Source of the DNA: Sepioteuthis lessoniana
Lineage: Eukaryota; Mollusca; Cephalopoda; Myopsida; Loliginidae
Assembly: GCA_963585895.1 (NCBI GenBank)
Contig: OY757939.1
Location: 25,980,086 to 26,044,085, forward strand
DNA: 64,000 nucleotides
Direction: 5' to 3'
In this document: in pieces, positions 1 through 9,480 of the stretch
Layout of the letters: every line of letters begins with the position of its first letter
How positions within the stretch are numbered: position 1 is the first letter of the stretch
Made by a program: the position numbers and the translations under genes
The notes under the pieces: model-generated
Told to the model about the DNA's origin: nothing
Databases searched by the model: none
The model's input: the letters and a program-made list of their open reading frames with translations, nothing else

Positions 1-55
1 GCTTACTACAATCCCACAGTCTGTCGCTTTAACCATTACACCATGAGGACACCCT
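1..55 (-). mobile_element. SINE-B, head fragment cut by window edge
   Basis: On the minus strand this reads CATGGTGTAATGGTTAAAGC followed by a GACAGACTGTGG stretch. This is the tRNA-like head of SINE-B, with a Pol III box A like the fuller copies at 21.5 and 56.5 kb. The rest lies outside the window or is lost. Confidence 0.7.
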
Positions 56-169
56 CGTTATCAGAATAGGTTTTTTTCCCATTTTGTCATCCATTCAGGT
101 GTGCTTGCTTTTAGAAACATTTACTTAATTGTAGGGCTTGTCTGTCGTGGAGAGACGTGAAGTTTTTTA
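56..169. other. short unassigned AT-rich spacer
   Basis: No coding or repeat signal recognised between the SINE-B head and the LINE fragment. Confidence 0.5.
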
Positions 170-900
170 AACTAGAATCCATTGGGTCTTGGTGTTCTCT
201 AATTCGTTTTTTTTTTTTTTTTTTTGCGAGTCTAGGTGTAAATTCGCTTCGGGGCCTTATTCGAGTTTTTCTAATTCTTTTTTCATGTTATTTAACCATT
301 CAGCATTTGTTATATTCTTTTCGTTTCGATATTTCACTCCAAATTGTTTTCTTTCGTTTCCAACCGGTAGTTGATTTGTCTTTGTGCCTTTTAAACCAAC
401 TTGTAGGTAGAAATTTCTTTCAACAGTTGAGTTTTGGGGATCTTTTCATTTCTTTGGGTCCCTGTGTGGTTTACCTTCCTTAGCAGTTTCGCTACTCGCA
501 GCTGTTTTATTTGTCCTTCTTTCCTTATTTCATATCCAAGTTCTGCATTTTTTCGGGTTTATTTGGAGGATGTCTATTTTATCACCAACTAGTTTTTCTC
601 CGGTAAAGATTAATTCATTCAATTTGGTAATGTTGTCCGTTAGGATATATTCCAACAATTTATCTAATTTGTCCCTACCTGGACTTCATTCTAGTCTTGA
701 TTCCTCTGAGATGGTAATGTGGTCTTCGGTTCAATCATGGTTTTCTTTAGGAATTCGACATTTCCTTTGCCTTCTTGTTTGAATATTGATGTTTTAATGC
801 TGAGATCTGGGATTATTTGGTTTTCAATATTTAGAATTTCAACTTGTTTATAGGGCTATCTTTGAGTATATTATTGACTATTTACCTATCCCCATATTTC
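170..900 (-). mobile_element. R4/Dong-like LINE, pre-RT region of ORF (decayed)
   Basis: The minus strand carries protein pieces typical of the stretch before the reverse transcriptase in R4/Dong-type LINEs. LDKLLEYILTDNITKLNEL reads from about 674 down to 590, and ITNAEWLNNMKKELEKLE from 311 to 258. Between them is a charged segment reading EIRKEGQIKQLRVAKLLRK. The pieces lie in different frames with several stops, so this is a pseudogene fragment. The RT core (YxDD) is absent. The 3' parts of the same LINE type occur at 6, 16-17, 20, 33-34 and 45-46 kb. The fragment may extend to about 1310 but I cannot recognise protein there. A T18 run at 209-226 was probably acquired later. The clade call rests on my memory of family sequences. 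Confidence 0.6.
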
Positions 901-1462
901 TAGCATTTCAGAAAAGTCAGAAAAGCAACCTTTTTTTAATCAACCTTGCTTAGTCAGAAAGTAAATGACTTGTATAAATTTTAGCAGATTCAGTCCCGAT
1001 ATCGATCATCAATTTCCTATATCATCTTTGATTAGGATTGCTTTTAAAACAACAATGGATGACATTTTTGTTGTCCATTTTTCCTTTGGTATTTCTCAAA
1101 TGACTTGTGTTTCTGATCTTTACCTGAAGTAAGAATAGCCGACATTAAAAGTCTCCCACTCTGGATATCAAGGGAGCATCTGCCGATCATGACAATCAGC
1201 AGTCATCTTAGTACCACGTTGATTTGGATTTGTCATTTTTCTTGACTATACCAGACCCAGGTTTTGATTATTTTCTGTTTTCCGGTTACAGATGTGACTT
1301 GCTACTCTTTCAAAAAAGAAAGCACTTGAACAAATAATTAAAAAAATCTACTGTTTTAACTTAGTTAAAATTCAACAGTCACCTTTGAAAACTGTTTAAG
1401 GGTTAAATCGTAATTCTTTTCTTGAGCATCTACTTTGTGTTTGGATCTGTTTACGATGGATA
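901..1462. other. unassigned AT-rich stretch
   Basis: No gene or clear repeat recognised. It might include further N-terminal LINE sequence on the minus strand but I cannot support that. Confidence 0.4.
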
Positions 1463-1550
1463 AGTAAAGTTGGTGACCGTAGTTTAGGGGGAGGGGGCGA
1501 CACGAAGGCTCCTTCTTCAATAGCTACTACACCGAGGTGTAGGGGAGGGA
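1463..1550 (-). mobile_element. SINE-A, 3' fragment
   Basis: The end of SINE-A in reverse orientation: AAAGTTGGTGACCGTAG, then the CTACACCGAGGTGTAGG mini-palindrome. It is cut by a (TA)n tract, so the tRNA head is missing. Confidence 0.75.
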
Positions 1551-1607
1551 TATATATATATATGTTCGTTTGTCTGTTCATATCTATCTATCTATCTTAG
1601 TCTGTTC

Positions 1608-1640
<33 letters not shown>
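1551..1640. repeat. (TA)n microsatellite with TATC interruptions
   Basis: Two TA runs (1551-1563 and 1607-1639) separated by a short TATCTATC segment. Confidence 0.95.
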
Positions 1641-1642
<2 letters not shown>

Positions 1643-2039
1643 TCTAGTCATATCAATCCATCTATCTTAACGGATCAGTCCTAGTTTGTGAATACCTCAG
1701 AGATCAATACGAAACAATTGTTCATTTCAGCACAACACATAGTTCTTTGAAGCCTCGGGTTTTATTTATTTCTTTAATCTTTTTAGCGACACGAACGCGT
1801 GATGAGCAGAAGCAGGTGAACATTCTGAATTTTCAAGGAATCCTTTATCTTGCCGTTTCACCTTCAGAGTAGGGTAACAATTTGAAACGTGCACATCGCA
1901 AGAAACAAATTGACAGTCCAACACATGAAATAACTGAGCAATTCATCCTTATTGCTTTCTACAAGGAGCATCTGTGCTTCTAAGTGGTCACCCATGTATG
2001 TAGTGAGTAGGCTTATCGTTGCTTTACTTCAGTGGGTAG
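1641..2039. other. unassigned
   Basis: No recognised gene, SINE or LINE. Confidence 0.4.
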
Positions 2040-2297
2040 TAAGTAAAGTTGGCGACCGTAGTCTTGGGCGACCAGATGCCTCCCTTTTAAATAGCTACTA
2101 CACAGGGGTAGAGGGGAGGGCGCTATCTTTCCCTGGATTGTTCCACTTTACGCTTGATACGTACCTTATATTGCTGAGTGTTAAGCTGGGAAGTATCAAG
2201 TACCATTTTAAAAGTCTTTGGTATGACGCGACCTTACATTGAACCCAGGTCTCCCGGACCATTGGCGAACACTCTATCCACCACGCCAATGAGTCGG
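2040..2297 (-). mobile_element. SINE-A, near full length
   Basis: The minus strand reads from a tRNA-like head (GGCGTGGTGGATAGAGTGTT, box A) through a box-B region to the conserved body and the ending CGCCAACTTTACTTAC, about 255 bp. SINEs of this kind are Pol III transcribed and mobilised by a partner LINE. This copy sits directly upstream of another in the same orientation. Confidence 0.85.
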
Positions 2298-2302
2298 TAT
2301 AT

Positions 2303-2515
2303 AAAAGCTAACGACCGTAATCAAGGGCGATCAGAAGGCTCCCTTTTCGATAGCTACTACACCAAGCTGTAGGGGAGGGCGCTACTCCTTCCTCTGGATT
2401 GCTCCACTTTACCCTTGATACGTACTTTATATTGCTGAGTGTTAAGCAAGTAGGTATCAAGTACCATTTTTAAGTCTTTGGTATAACGCGATCTCGGATT
2501 GAACCTAGGAACGCT
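2303..2515 (-). mobile_element. SINE-A, head truncated
   Basis: Same orientation as the preceding copy and only a few bases away. It covers the body and part of the box-B region but loses the box-A end in sequence unlike the family. Confidence 0.8.
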
Positions 2516-2599
2516 TAATTGTTTAAACACGAGTTTTCGGTATTCCACTATGCACGATCTTTACACACCGAAAAAATTTCCTCTCACCGACCTTTTGTT

Positions 2600-3280
2600 G
2601 AACGGTATTTTTGTAAAAAAAATTCTAGTTACTTTATTTGGGGTGGGAAGTGCTAACATTAAAAATTCTTGACTCTTCAATTTTTCTGATGTTCTTTTAT
2701 TAATTATTAAATTTTCTAGTTTCTTTCAAAGAAAAAAAAAAAGAAGAAAAACGCTAAATGTTACCTCGATAGTACGACATTGCTCTTTTAGAAATATTTA
2801 GAGACAAGCAAAAATTCCAGTCACATGACTTTGGGGAGGGGGTGAAGTGCTATAACTGAAAATTCCTTACTCTTCAATTTTCTTATGTTCTTTTACAAAC
2901 TAACAAATTTTCTAGTTTCTTTAAAAAAAAAAAAAAAGAACAAAAAAATAAAAAAGAACAAAGAAAAACATTAAATTTTACTTTGATAGTACGACATTTC
3001 TCTTTTAGAAATATTTAGAGACGAGCAAAAATTTCAGTAGGTAAACGAAAACAATATATTAAGAAGGTTTGTTGCATTTGCTTACCTGATTTTGCCATTC
3101 TTATATTTTGCCTGTCGGCCACAGATCGAAAGTGATATTCTCACCTCCTTTCTTAAGAATACTTATCTGCCACTTTTTGGTTAACGGCTTTTTGCAAAGA
3201 AAAGTTCCAGTCACGTGACTTGTGGTGGGTTAGTGGCACTATTAAAATTCCTTACTCTTCAGTTTTCTTATATACAAACG
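2600..3280. repeat. ~200-bp degenerate tandem repeat
   Basis: The anchor AAAAATTCCAG recurs at about 2616, 2810, 3027 and 3200. Each time it is followed by a GTCACATGACTT-like segment, then CTTACTCTTCAATTTTCTTAT, poly-A/AAAGAA and AGTACGACATT. The first two intervals are about 195 and 217 bp. The last copy is partial. No ORF. Confidence 0.75.
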
Positions 3281-3345
3281 AGAATATACAAGATATTATT
3301 CAGAGAAGATTGAATAGAGAAGAGTCTGTAGATGAAATTATATAA

Positions 3346-3600
3346 AGAGTTAGCTCAGTGGGTAAAGTTTTCGCCAATGGTCCGGGAGACCTGGGTTCAA
3401 TCCCAGGTCGCGTGATACCAAAGACTTTAAAAATGGTACTTGATACCTCCTTGCTAAACACCCAGCAATATAAAGTACGTATCAAGGGTAAAGTGGAGCA
3501 ATACAGGGAAAGGATAGTGCCCTCCCCAACACCTTGGTGTAGTAGCTATTGAAAAGGGAGCCTTATGGTCGCACTCGACTACTGTCGCCAACTTTACTTA
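3346..3600 (+). mobile_element. SINE-A, full-length reference copy
   Basis: The best-preserved plus-strand copy. Box A is TAGCTCAGTGGGTAAAG (3351-3367) and box B is GGTTCAATCCC (3393-3403), the normal spacing for a tRNA promoter. After the head come CATACCAAAGACTT-type and ATCAAGGGTAAAGTGGAGCA motifs, a short palindrome around ACACCTTGGTGTAG, and the ending CGCCAACTTTACTTAC. The length of about 255 bp is normal for a tRNA-derived SINE. No coding capacity is expected; the small ORF in it is spurious. Confidence 0.9.
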
Positions 3601-3611
3601 CTTTTATATAC

Positions 3612-3868
3612 ACATTGGGCCATTGGCTTTATGAGTATAGTGTTCATCAACGGTCCGGGAGACCAGGTTTCAATCCTAGGTTGAGTCATACCAAAGACTC
3701 AAAAAATTGGTACTTGATGTCGCCTTGCTTAACATTCAGCATTATAAGGTAAGGATCAAGGGTAAAGTGGATAAATCTAGATGAGTAGCGCCCTCCCCTA
3801 CAACTCGGTGAAGTAACTATTGAAAAGTGAGCCTTCAGGTCACCCTCGACTAAGGTCACCAACTTTAC
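3612..3868 (+). mobile_element. SINE-A, full length
   Basis: Second plus-strand copy directly downstream of the previous one. Box A (GGCTTTATGAGTATAGTGTT) is degraded and box B is ggtttcaatcc. The body ends GTCACCAACTTTACTTT. Confidence 0.85.
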
Positions 3869-3957
3869 TTTTACTATACAGATCATTTTATAGAGAAGAT
3901 TACCAACACACTTGTTAATCATTCCGATTGATGCTGCTATCTCTCTTTACATTAACA

Positions 3958-4473
3958 TGTTGCATATTGACCGAGCCGTCAATCAGAGAATCTCTGCACA
4001 GGTCATACCTGTGAAAATAAGCGGAAGTAGTCGTGTGACTGAACGGAAATGTGTGGGTGTTATGAAATATATACAGACACCCACATGAGATTCGGGAAGT
4101 CTCAGTCGGAGTCTCTGTCTAGAGTCAGAGTCAGCTTGCAGCGATCAGTCGAGTCGGCAGATAGATAAACGTAGCCGCAACTAGTGTAGCGACCCCCTGA
4201 TGAAGACCATTTGAGTACGTCTAGTCGGAAGAGAAGACGTTAGACCATGAAGATAACATAGAGCAGAAAAGAAGTTATGGCTCAGTATAGCAGTCTGTCT
4301 TCGCCTCCCTGTCTCTGCCCCCCCCCATCTCTCTCAGCACAGAAGTTTTGACCCTTTTCGAGGAATAAAGTGTGAGAGTTATATTCGTATAAGCAAGTGT
4401 CATGGTCATTCTTCATCTATTTATATTCATTCCTAATGCATTTATACAACCCTTCGATCAGACATGGACAACA
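3958..4473 (+). mobile_element. solo LTR, family LTR-1 (fossil)
   Basis: It begins TGTTGCATATTGACC and shares its opening, its AAATAAGCGGAAG segment, a polyadenylation-like AATAAAGTGTGAGAG and the following tail with the LTR at 15.9 kb. No internal retroelement region is attached, so it looks like a solo LTR left by recombination. The right edge is uncertain (about 4450-4473) and I see no clear target duplication. The parent is probably a Ty3/Gypsy-type element, by LTR style only. Confidence 0.6.
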
Positions 4474-4802
4474 TTCTGTCTCCGATATGTTCTATTGTAC
4501 CCCCGACAGGACTTCCACTCCCAATAACCCTGCTGTCCCTAATTGTTTTTTCCTTGTAGAAATCATCATGATTACATCAATTCGTCCCGTTCACTTTTCT
4601 CCTTTTTATTTTTGTTCTACATCTTTAGATTTCCCTTCCTTAGATATTCCCAGGTCCTCTCTTGTACAATTTCGTCAGTTTGTCGATTAAATTATCCATA
4701 CAGTTATTTTTCTTTCTATTTCTGTTTTCATTTGGGGTGGGGGTCTGCGAATAAAAATGTCAATTATCTTTTATCGAGGAGGAAAAATATTTTATGTATA
4801 TT
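4474..4802. other. unassigned; holds one half of a local duplication
   Basis: A TTCACTTTTCTCCTTTTTA...ACATCTTTAGAT segment (about 4590-4630) is repeated at 5122-5163 on the far side of a SINE-A fragment and a hairpin. No protein family recognised. Confidence 0.5.
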
Positions 4803-4978
4803 TGAGTCATACCAAAGACTCAAAAATGGTACTTGATGCCTCTTTGGATTATAAGGTATGGATCAAAAGTAAGTGGAGCAATCCAGGAAAAAAAGTAACG
4901 CCCTCTCCTATACCTTTGTATTGTTGCAACTAAAAATGAAGCTTTCAAGTCACCCTTGACTACAATCGGCCAACTCAC
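4803..4978 (+). mobile_element. SINE-A, body fragment
   Basis: Starts at GAGTCATACCAAAGACTC and runs to GGCCAACTCACTTA. The tRNA head is missing. Confidence 0.8.
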
Positions 4979-4981
4979 TTA

Positions 4982-5122
4982 ATATATATATATATATACT
5001 TTTTTTCTATAATTATTTTTCTGTTGTGTTACTTTCAATTCATATCAATATATATATAAAATGAACATATTGATATGAATTGAAAGTAATACAACAGTAA
5101 AAAATAATTATAGAAAAAAAGT
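4982..5122. repeat. AT-rich inverted repeat (hairpin) with ~57-bp arms
   Basis: The left arm, 4998 to about 5055, starts ACTTTTTTTCTATAATTATT. It is mirrored by the right arm (about 5065-5122), ending AATAATTATAGAAAAAAAGT. Both contain TTACTTTCAATTCATATCAA or its complement. Only a small indel and about one mismatch separate the arms. No ORF. It could be a MITE or a recent foldback. Confidence 0.85.
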
Positions 5123-5179
5123 TCACTTTTCTCCCTTTTACTTTTTTTTCCACATCTTTAGATCCCACTCCCGCTTTGA

Positions 5180-5612
5180 GACTGACCGTCTTGCTTTTCA
5201 GTCTTATATCAGGAAAACAGTCTGCAGTCCTCTATTGGGATGGGGGAAACGAAACTACCAATACTTTTATTCATTTTCCTTTTCTTTTAGTGGTCGTTTT
5301 ATTTTTCTCGTATCCACTCCCTTTATCATTCATATTGTAAATATTATCGAATTTGTAAATACTATTCGTTTATCATCACGACTGGAGTCTTAAGTAGGTC
5401 TGCTAATCGAGAACAGGAAGTATTTTAGTGCAAGTTGGGATGGAAAGTGATCATATAAGTGTATTTATAGTAAAGTATGGATGGGTCAATGAATGAAATT
5501 ATCTAAGATAAACAAAAGTTAATAAAATGTTCTCTGATGACCACTCATCTCTCCTTTCCCCTTCGAAATCTTGGGCAATATGCTCAAATATGTGTAAACA
5601 TTTATGTTAAAT
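5180..5612. other. unassigned AT-rich stretch
   Basis: No gene or repeat family recognised. Confidence 0.4.
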
Positions 5613-5690
5613 TACAGACCAGGCGTGGGCCACCTTTATCGAGAAAAAGGCTGCATGATGCATGTCTCATTATAAGGCGGGTCACACTGC
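5613..5690 (+). mobile_element. possible hAT terminal remnant
   Basis: CAGACCAGGCGTGGGCCACC resembles hAT (Charlie-type) ends of the form CAGGGGTGGGCAA. It is followed at a distance by AAGGCGGGTCACACTG. Short and diverged. Confidence 0.35.
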
Positions 5691-5924
5691 TGAAGAAATT
5701 TATGGTAATTTTACGTTTAATGTATTTCAACGATGTTTACCTCTGGAGATCATACGCTTAAGTGTCTGCCTTAGGATAGGGAAAAGTTGATTTTTTTTCC
5801 CTCAGTCAAAAGAGCTTTTCTATAAAAAAAACAAACAATTGAGGTCTTAGACGGATCATTATACACATTTATTTTTTGATTTCAGAAGTGTTGTAATGTT
5901 ATTTTTGAATACAGGACTTGGCAA
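5691..5924. other. unassigned
   Basis: AT-rich sequence with no recognised feature. Confidence 0.4.
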
Positions 5925-6205
5925 TTAAAAGATAAAAGAAAGCGAAAAGATAGAAAAATACTTGGACCTTGCCGGAGAACTAAAAACGCGGTAAAATATG
6001 AGGATGACAGTGATACTAATTGTAGTTGGTGTACTCAGAAGGATACGCAAAGGCTTGGAAAAGGTATTGAATTAGTTGGAAATCAGAGGAAGAATCGAGA
6101 ACAACTTGATTACAGCATTAATTAGAACGGTCAGAATACTGAGAAGAGTCCTATAAACCTAAGGAAACTTGCTGTCACTCAGATTACATTGAAACACTAC
6201 CAGCA
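5925..6205 (+). mobile_element. R4/Dong-like LINE, 3' end (5'-truncated)
   Basis: Homologous to the C-terminal part of the restriction-like-endonuclease LINE ORF seen at 33 kb (the ACTTGGACCTTGCCGGAGA region, then AGAATACTGAGAAGAGTCCT and CTTGCTGTCACTCAGA). Diverged and frame-broken. Directly followed by a second copy in the same orientation. Confidence 0.7.
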
Positions 6206-6625
6206 AACGTTGACGTGAATCCCGGCGATAAAACCAGACCTTGTGAGAGTTAACAAAAAAGAGAGAACTTGCCAACAAGTGGGCTTAGTCGTTCCGGCTG
6301 ACCGCAGAGTGAAAATCAAAGAAAAAGAGATATAAGTACTCAGATCTTGAGAGAGAAGTGAAAAGACTATGGAACATGAAGATGACGGTAATACAAATCG
6401 TAACTGGTGCACTCGGAACAATTCTCAGGGGTTTAGAAAGGGGACTGGAAGATTTAGAAATCAGAGGACGAGCAGAAACCATCCAGATTACAGCATTGTT
6501 GAGATCGGCAAGAATGCTGAGAAGAGTCCTGGAAACTTGGGGAGACTAGTTGTCACTTAGACTCAGAGGGGGAACATCAGCTTGCGCTGGTGTAAAAAAA
6601 CTCGCATGAGATAACTTAAAAATGA
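6206..6625 (+). mobile_element. R4/Dong-like LINE, endonuclease C-terminal segment
   Basis: Contains LWNMKMTVIQIVTGALGTI, then RGLERGLEDLEIRGRAETIQ and ALLRSARMLRRVLETWGD in one frame (about 6358-6549). This is the helical region after the endonuclease core of R2/R4-type LINEs. The segment upstream (KRELANKWA-like, then VPADRRVKIKEKE) is frameshifted. The 3' end GCGCTGGTGTAAAAAAACTC matches the end of other copies. Confidence 0.8.
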
Positions 6626-6737
6626 TAATATTCACTTTGACTGTATAATTTTTCACAAGAAATAATAAAAACCTATAGTCAGGATCAGAAAAAAATTACT
6701 TTTATATTTAAAAAATGTTAGGATATATTTATCTATT

Positions 6738-7125
6738 GGTTTGTATCGGTTTGTTTGGCTTGGTTTTATGGCATATCAGCCACTATTGCTTATTTAATGC
6801 CACATCCATTTCTATACATATGAACAGTTCTATTTCAAATAATTCAGTTGAGCACAAGTACGCTGTTTAAATGCCAAAACAGTTCTCTTTCAAACTATTC
6901 AGTTTTGCATAAGCATGCAGTTCAGTTCTATTTGACCGATAGATAGGGTTCTATCAGGTGCTACGGGGAACGATAGCCATAAAGGTGTACTCCGCATTTC
7001 CCAAAGCTCCAGCATCACTGGAGACTTACTATCGTATTGTATAGTCTTATATCCAGGAAACTCGTTGGAGAGTTTTACCTCACTGCAGAGATGTAGTTGA
7101 TGTATTCTACATCCCATTATTTATC
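6738..7125 (-). mobile_element. repeat D (LINE-derived, non-coding), partial
   Basis: In reverse orientation this starts at the shared LINE tail (GGTTTTATGGCATATCAGCC, ATTTAATGCC) and passes through AACAGTTCTATTTCAAA repeats. It then covers GACCGATAGATAGGGTTCTATCAGGTGCTA and the CCCAAAGCTCCAGCATCACTGG block. The 5' end near GCAGAGATGTAGTTGATGTATTCTACA is retained. About 390 bp. Confidence 0.8.
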
Positions 7126-7545
7126 GGGGATACTGTATTTTTCTCCTTCCATTTAAAGACGGTGAAGGAGCCCTCACAGTCTTCAGTCCAATATTCTTAC
7201 AGCATGCATTCACGGTTCGTTTGATCGTTGACTGCGGTGTGTAAGCACATTGATCTTTCGGGTGATGATTGCATATAATTGTGCCGGCGAGTAAACTCAA
7301 TTCAAAGTGTCGGTCGGCAAAAAGAGCGCAATCGATTCTCCACAGATTTGTATCTTAATGAGAAGAATAGTTCCGAAAAATTGGCACTGAATACGACGCG
7401 TCTCCGAGGTGTTCAAGCCAAAGAATTGCTCCGAAACAGTTTACTCCAAAGCGTGCATCAAAGTCGGGAGATTTACTGAAGGAAGCTGACATAGACAACG
7501 CAGACTTGGCTGGAGGATAGATTTGAAACTAAAATGGAAATCGCA
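7126..7545. other. unassigned, weakly coding-like stretch
   Basis: A 66-residue plus-strand ORF (7279-7479) has mixed composition rather than simple-sequence bias. I recognise no family, and it may be chance. Confidence 0.3.
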
Positions 7546-7547
7546 GC

Positions 7548-7600
7548 AGGGTCGGACTGATAGTGACCTAGGCCCCAGGGCAGAGAGTGTAATTGTCCCC
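7548..7600 (+). mobile_element. possible hAT end
   Basis: CAGGGTCGGACTGATAGTG followed by GGCCCCAGGGCAGAG resembles a class of hAT termini (CAGGGGCGGACTGG..GGCCCTGG). No transposase nearby. Confidence 0.35.
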
Positions 7601-7724
7601 AATCCTCTTAACCCATACCCACCGAATAATATTTCCCTACAAATATATGTAGAATCTGAGATATTTTTTCTTAAACTCCCTTTCTGAAAAGGCTAAGAAT
7701 ATGCTAATTGTATACGCTGGAGGG

Positions 7725-8360
7725 CAAGTCTCCAACAAAAATAGAGTATCCTGTATATGACTCTCAACTACATCCAGTGATCATCCGGTTTTGAAGATCT
7801 GGGGAGTGTAGAGCCACCGCTTCGTTACCATTACTCCCATGTCCACTCTAAGCCGGAGTTGATATAGCTGTTGGGGTTCCATTTACGGAATCAAATAGAT
7901 GTTTTTAAAATATCCGTATTCGATAGGAATGCATGTCATATATCTAAATTATTTGTATTAGAAATAGCTATATATATTCAATAATAAGGATTATTATTAG
8001 TTTCTTGAAAACATGTGCTAACAAATGCCTATTATATAATTGAAATAATTACTTGAAACTATATAATTATTAGAGTTAGATAGGAATATTTGAAAGCATA
8101 TTATTATTCGTATTTGATAAAAATACTTTATGTCATATAACTGTATATTATTTGTATTAAGAATGATTACTTAGCGCTAGAATTGTTTACAATGGATTAT
8201 TATTAGTTACTTGAAACAATATAACTGCGTGCAAAAAAATCTCTTAAGAAAAAACAACACAAAATATAAACATAAATATACAATGAAAAAGATTCCCTAA
8301 CCTCGTGGCATAAAATAAGCCCCAAAAAGTTGACATGCCTTTAAAACAAATCAATCAATC
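7725..8360 (+). mobile_element. repeat D, variant with internal ~50-bp tandem units
   Basis: Begins in the GATCTGGGGAGTGTAGAG / CCATGTCCACTCTAAGCCGGAG block. It is followed by repeated units of the form TACTTGAAACCATATAACTG TGTGCAAA..TTATTTGTATTAGATAGGAA, written here in two parts. It ends with a divergent tail, AAAAAGTTGACATGCCTTTA. The copy at 27.2-27.7 kb has the same variant tail, so this is a subfamily. Confidence 0.7.
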
Positions 8361-8498
8361 AATCATCCGTTAAATTTTGCACAAAACTGCAAGTATGGGG
8401 CATCGGATGATACCCAGTAACAATGAATTTACTACACTGACTTGTTAACCATCTCATCTTGATGTGCCCAGATATCACCAAGGCTGGCATGTACGTTT

Positions 8499-8499
<1 letters not shown>
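8361..8499. other. unassigned
   Basis: No recognised feature. Confidence 0.4.

Positions 8500-8572
<73 letters not shown>
8500..8572. repeat. (CT)n microsatellite
   Basis: Nearly uninterrupted CT dinucleotides. The 76-residue plus ORF across it is only Leu/Ser repeat. Confidence 0.95.
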
Positions 8573-8575
<3 letters not shown>

Positions 8576-8920
8576 GCAAAAAATATTCAATAGCAAAATT
8601 AATTGTCAGTTTTCTTGTGAGACGATTTTTTTACAGTCTGCAAGCATATGGGAGGAATTCTAAAAGGTTCTCGGCCAAACCAAGAATTGAATGACCTTGA
8701 GCCATTGTGATTTCAAATACTTGATCCCTACTTGGACACACTAAAAAATATTTCATTTTTCTAAATTTCTTTAACCCTTTCAATTTTTTAAAAATTAATT
8801 TAAAAAGAACATTTCTTGGTTATGCCGAGAACTTTTCAACTTTCACATAAATTGCAATATTTCTTCATATACAGATCATCAGTCACACAACCTGGCTTCT
8901 GGCAAAGTCAGCAAGTGGTG
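8573..8920. other. unassigned AT-rich stretch
   Basis: Nothing recognised. Confidence 0.4.
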
Positions 8921-8921
8921 A

Positions 8922-9480
8922 CGTTTTGGTTTTATGGCACATCAACCTCTGTGGGTCATTCAATGCCAAACACAGTTTATACATATATTTGATATGTATA
9001 ATTTGAAAACAAATACAATAATTTCGAGCATTTAGTGCTTGTTCTATAGGAGCTGGAAGCAGTTTATTTTTTAGGTACTCTATTATTGGAGGAGCAGGTA
9101 CATCTTTGAATAGCAGGGTGAATTGCATGGTAAGATTTCTTGCGAATTTTTTTTTTTCATATTATTTGCAGTCAACTAATATATGATTGACTTTGAGTGG
9201 GTAATTGCAGCACGTAAACTGGGAGTGCAGTTTCCCGTTTGAGCCGATATTCATGTGTTAGGTATATGTGTCCGATTCTGATTCTGCTTAATATTATATC
9301 TTTTCTTCGGTTAGGTAATGGTTCTCCGGTTTCTAGTTTGATACTGGGTTGATGTTCATATAGTTTGTTATTTGGGAACATGTCCTATAATGTTTGCCAT
9401 TTTCTTCTAATGTATTGTTTGATTTTATGAACTGTAGAATTTGCCGACTGCATCTCTGTAGAAGATTTAGACCAAGAGAG
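8922..9480 (-). mobile_element. Jockey-like LINE, ORF2 C-terminus plus 3' UTR
   Basis: The minus strand encodes the end of a non-LTR reverse transcriptase ORF of the Jockey/I group: IKQYIRRKWQTL near 9390, PNRRKDIILSRIRIGHIYLT near 9290, LTHEYRLKRE, then AKFARNLTMQFTLLF-like residues. This is the arginine-rich post-RNase-H region (RxRIGHTxLTH) of these LINEs. After the ORF comes a short 3' UTR (ATATATGTATAAACTG, TTTGGCATTGAATGACCCAC, GTTGATGTGCCATAAAACC). This UTR is the same tail found on SINE-B and repeat D, so the element is the probable partner LINE. The copy is 5' truncated: upstream it abuts a Penelope fragment. There are at least two frame breaks near 9130-9180. Confidence 0.75.

Noticed and set aside
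157-782. plus-strand hydrophobic ORFs as membrane proteins
   Set aside because: They are shadows of the minus-strand LINE coding sequence, whose A-rich codons read as Phe/Leu/Ser on the other strand.
4190-4250. CTGATGAAGACC...GTCGGAAGAG as a hammerhead ribozyme
   Set aside because: CTGATGA and a short stem are present, but GAAA does not follow the stem, and no stem I/III could be drawn. It lies inside an LTR.
8464-8694. 76-codon ORF with Leu/Ser stretch as a signal peptide protein
   Set aside because: Encoded by (CT)n; no support outside the microsatellite.
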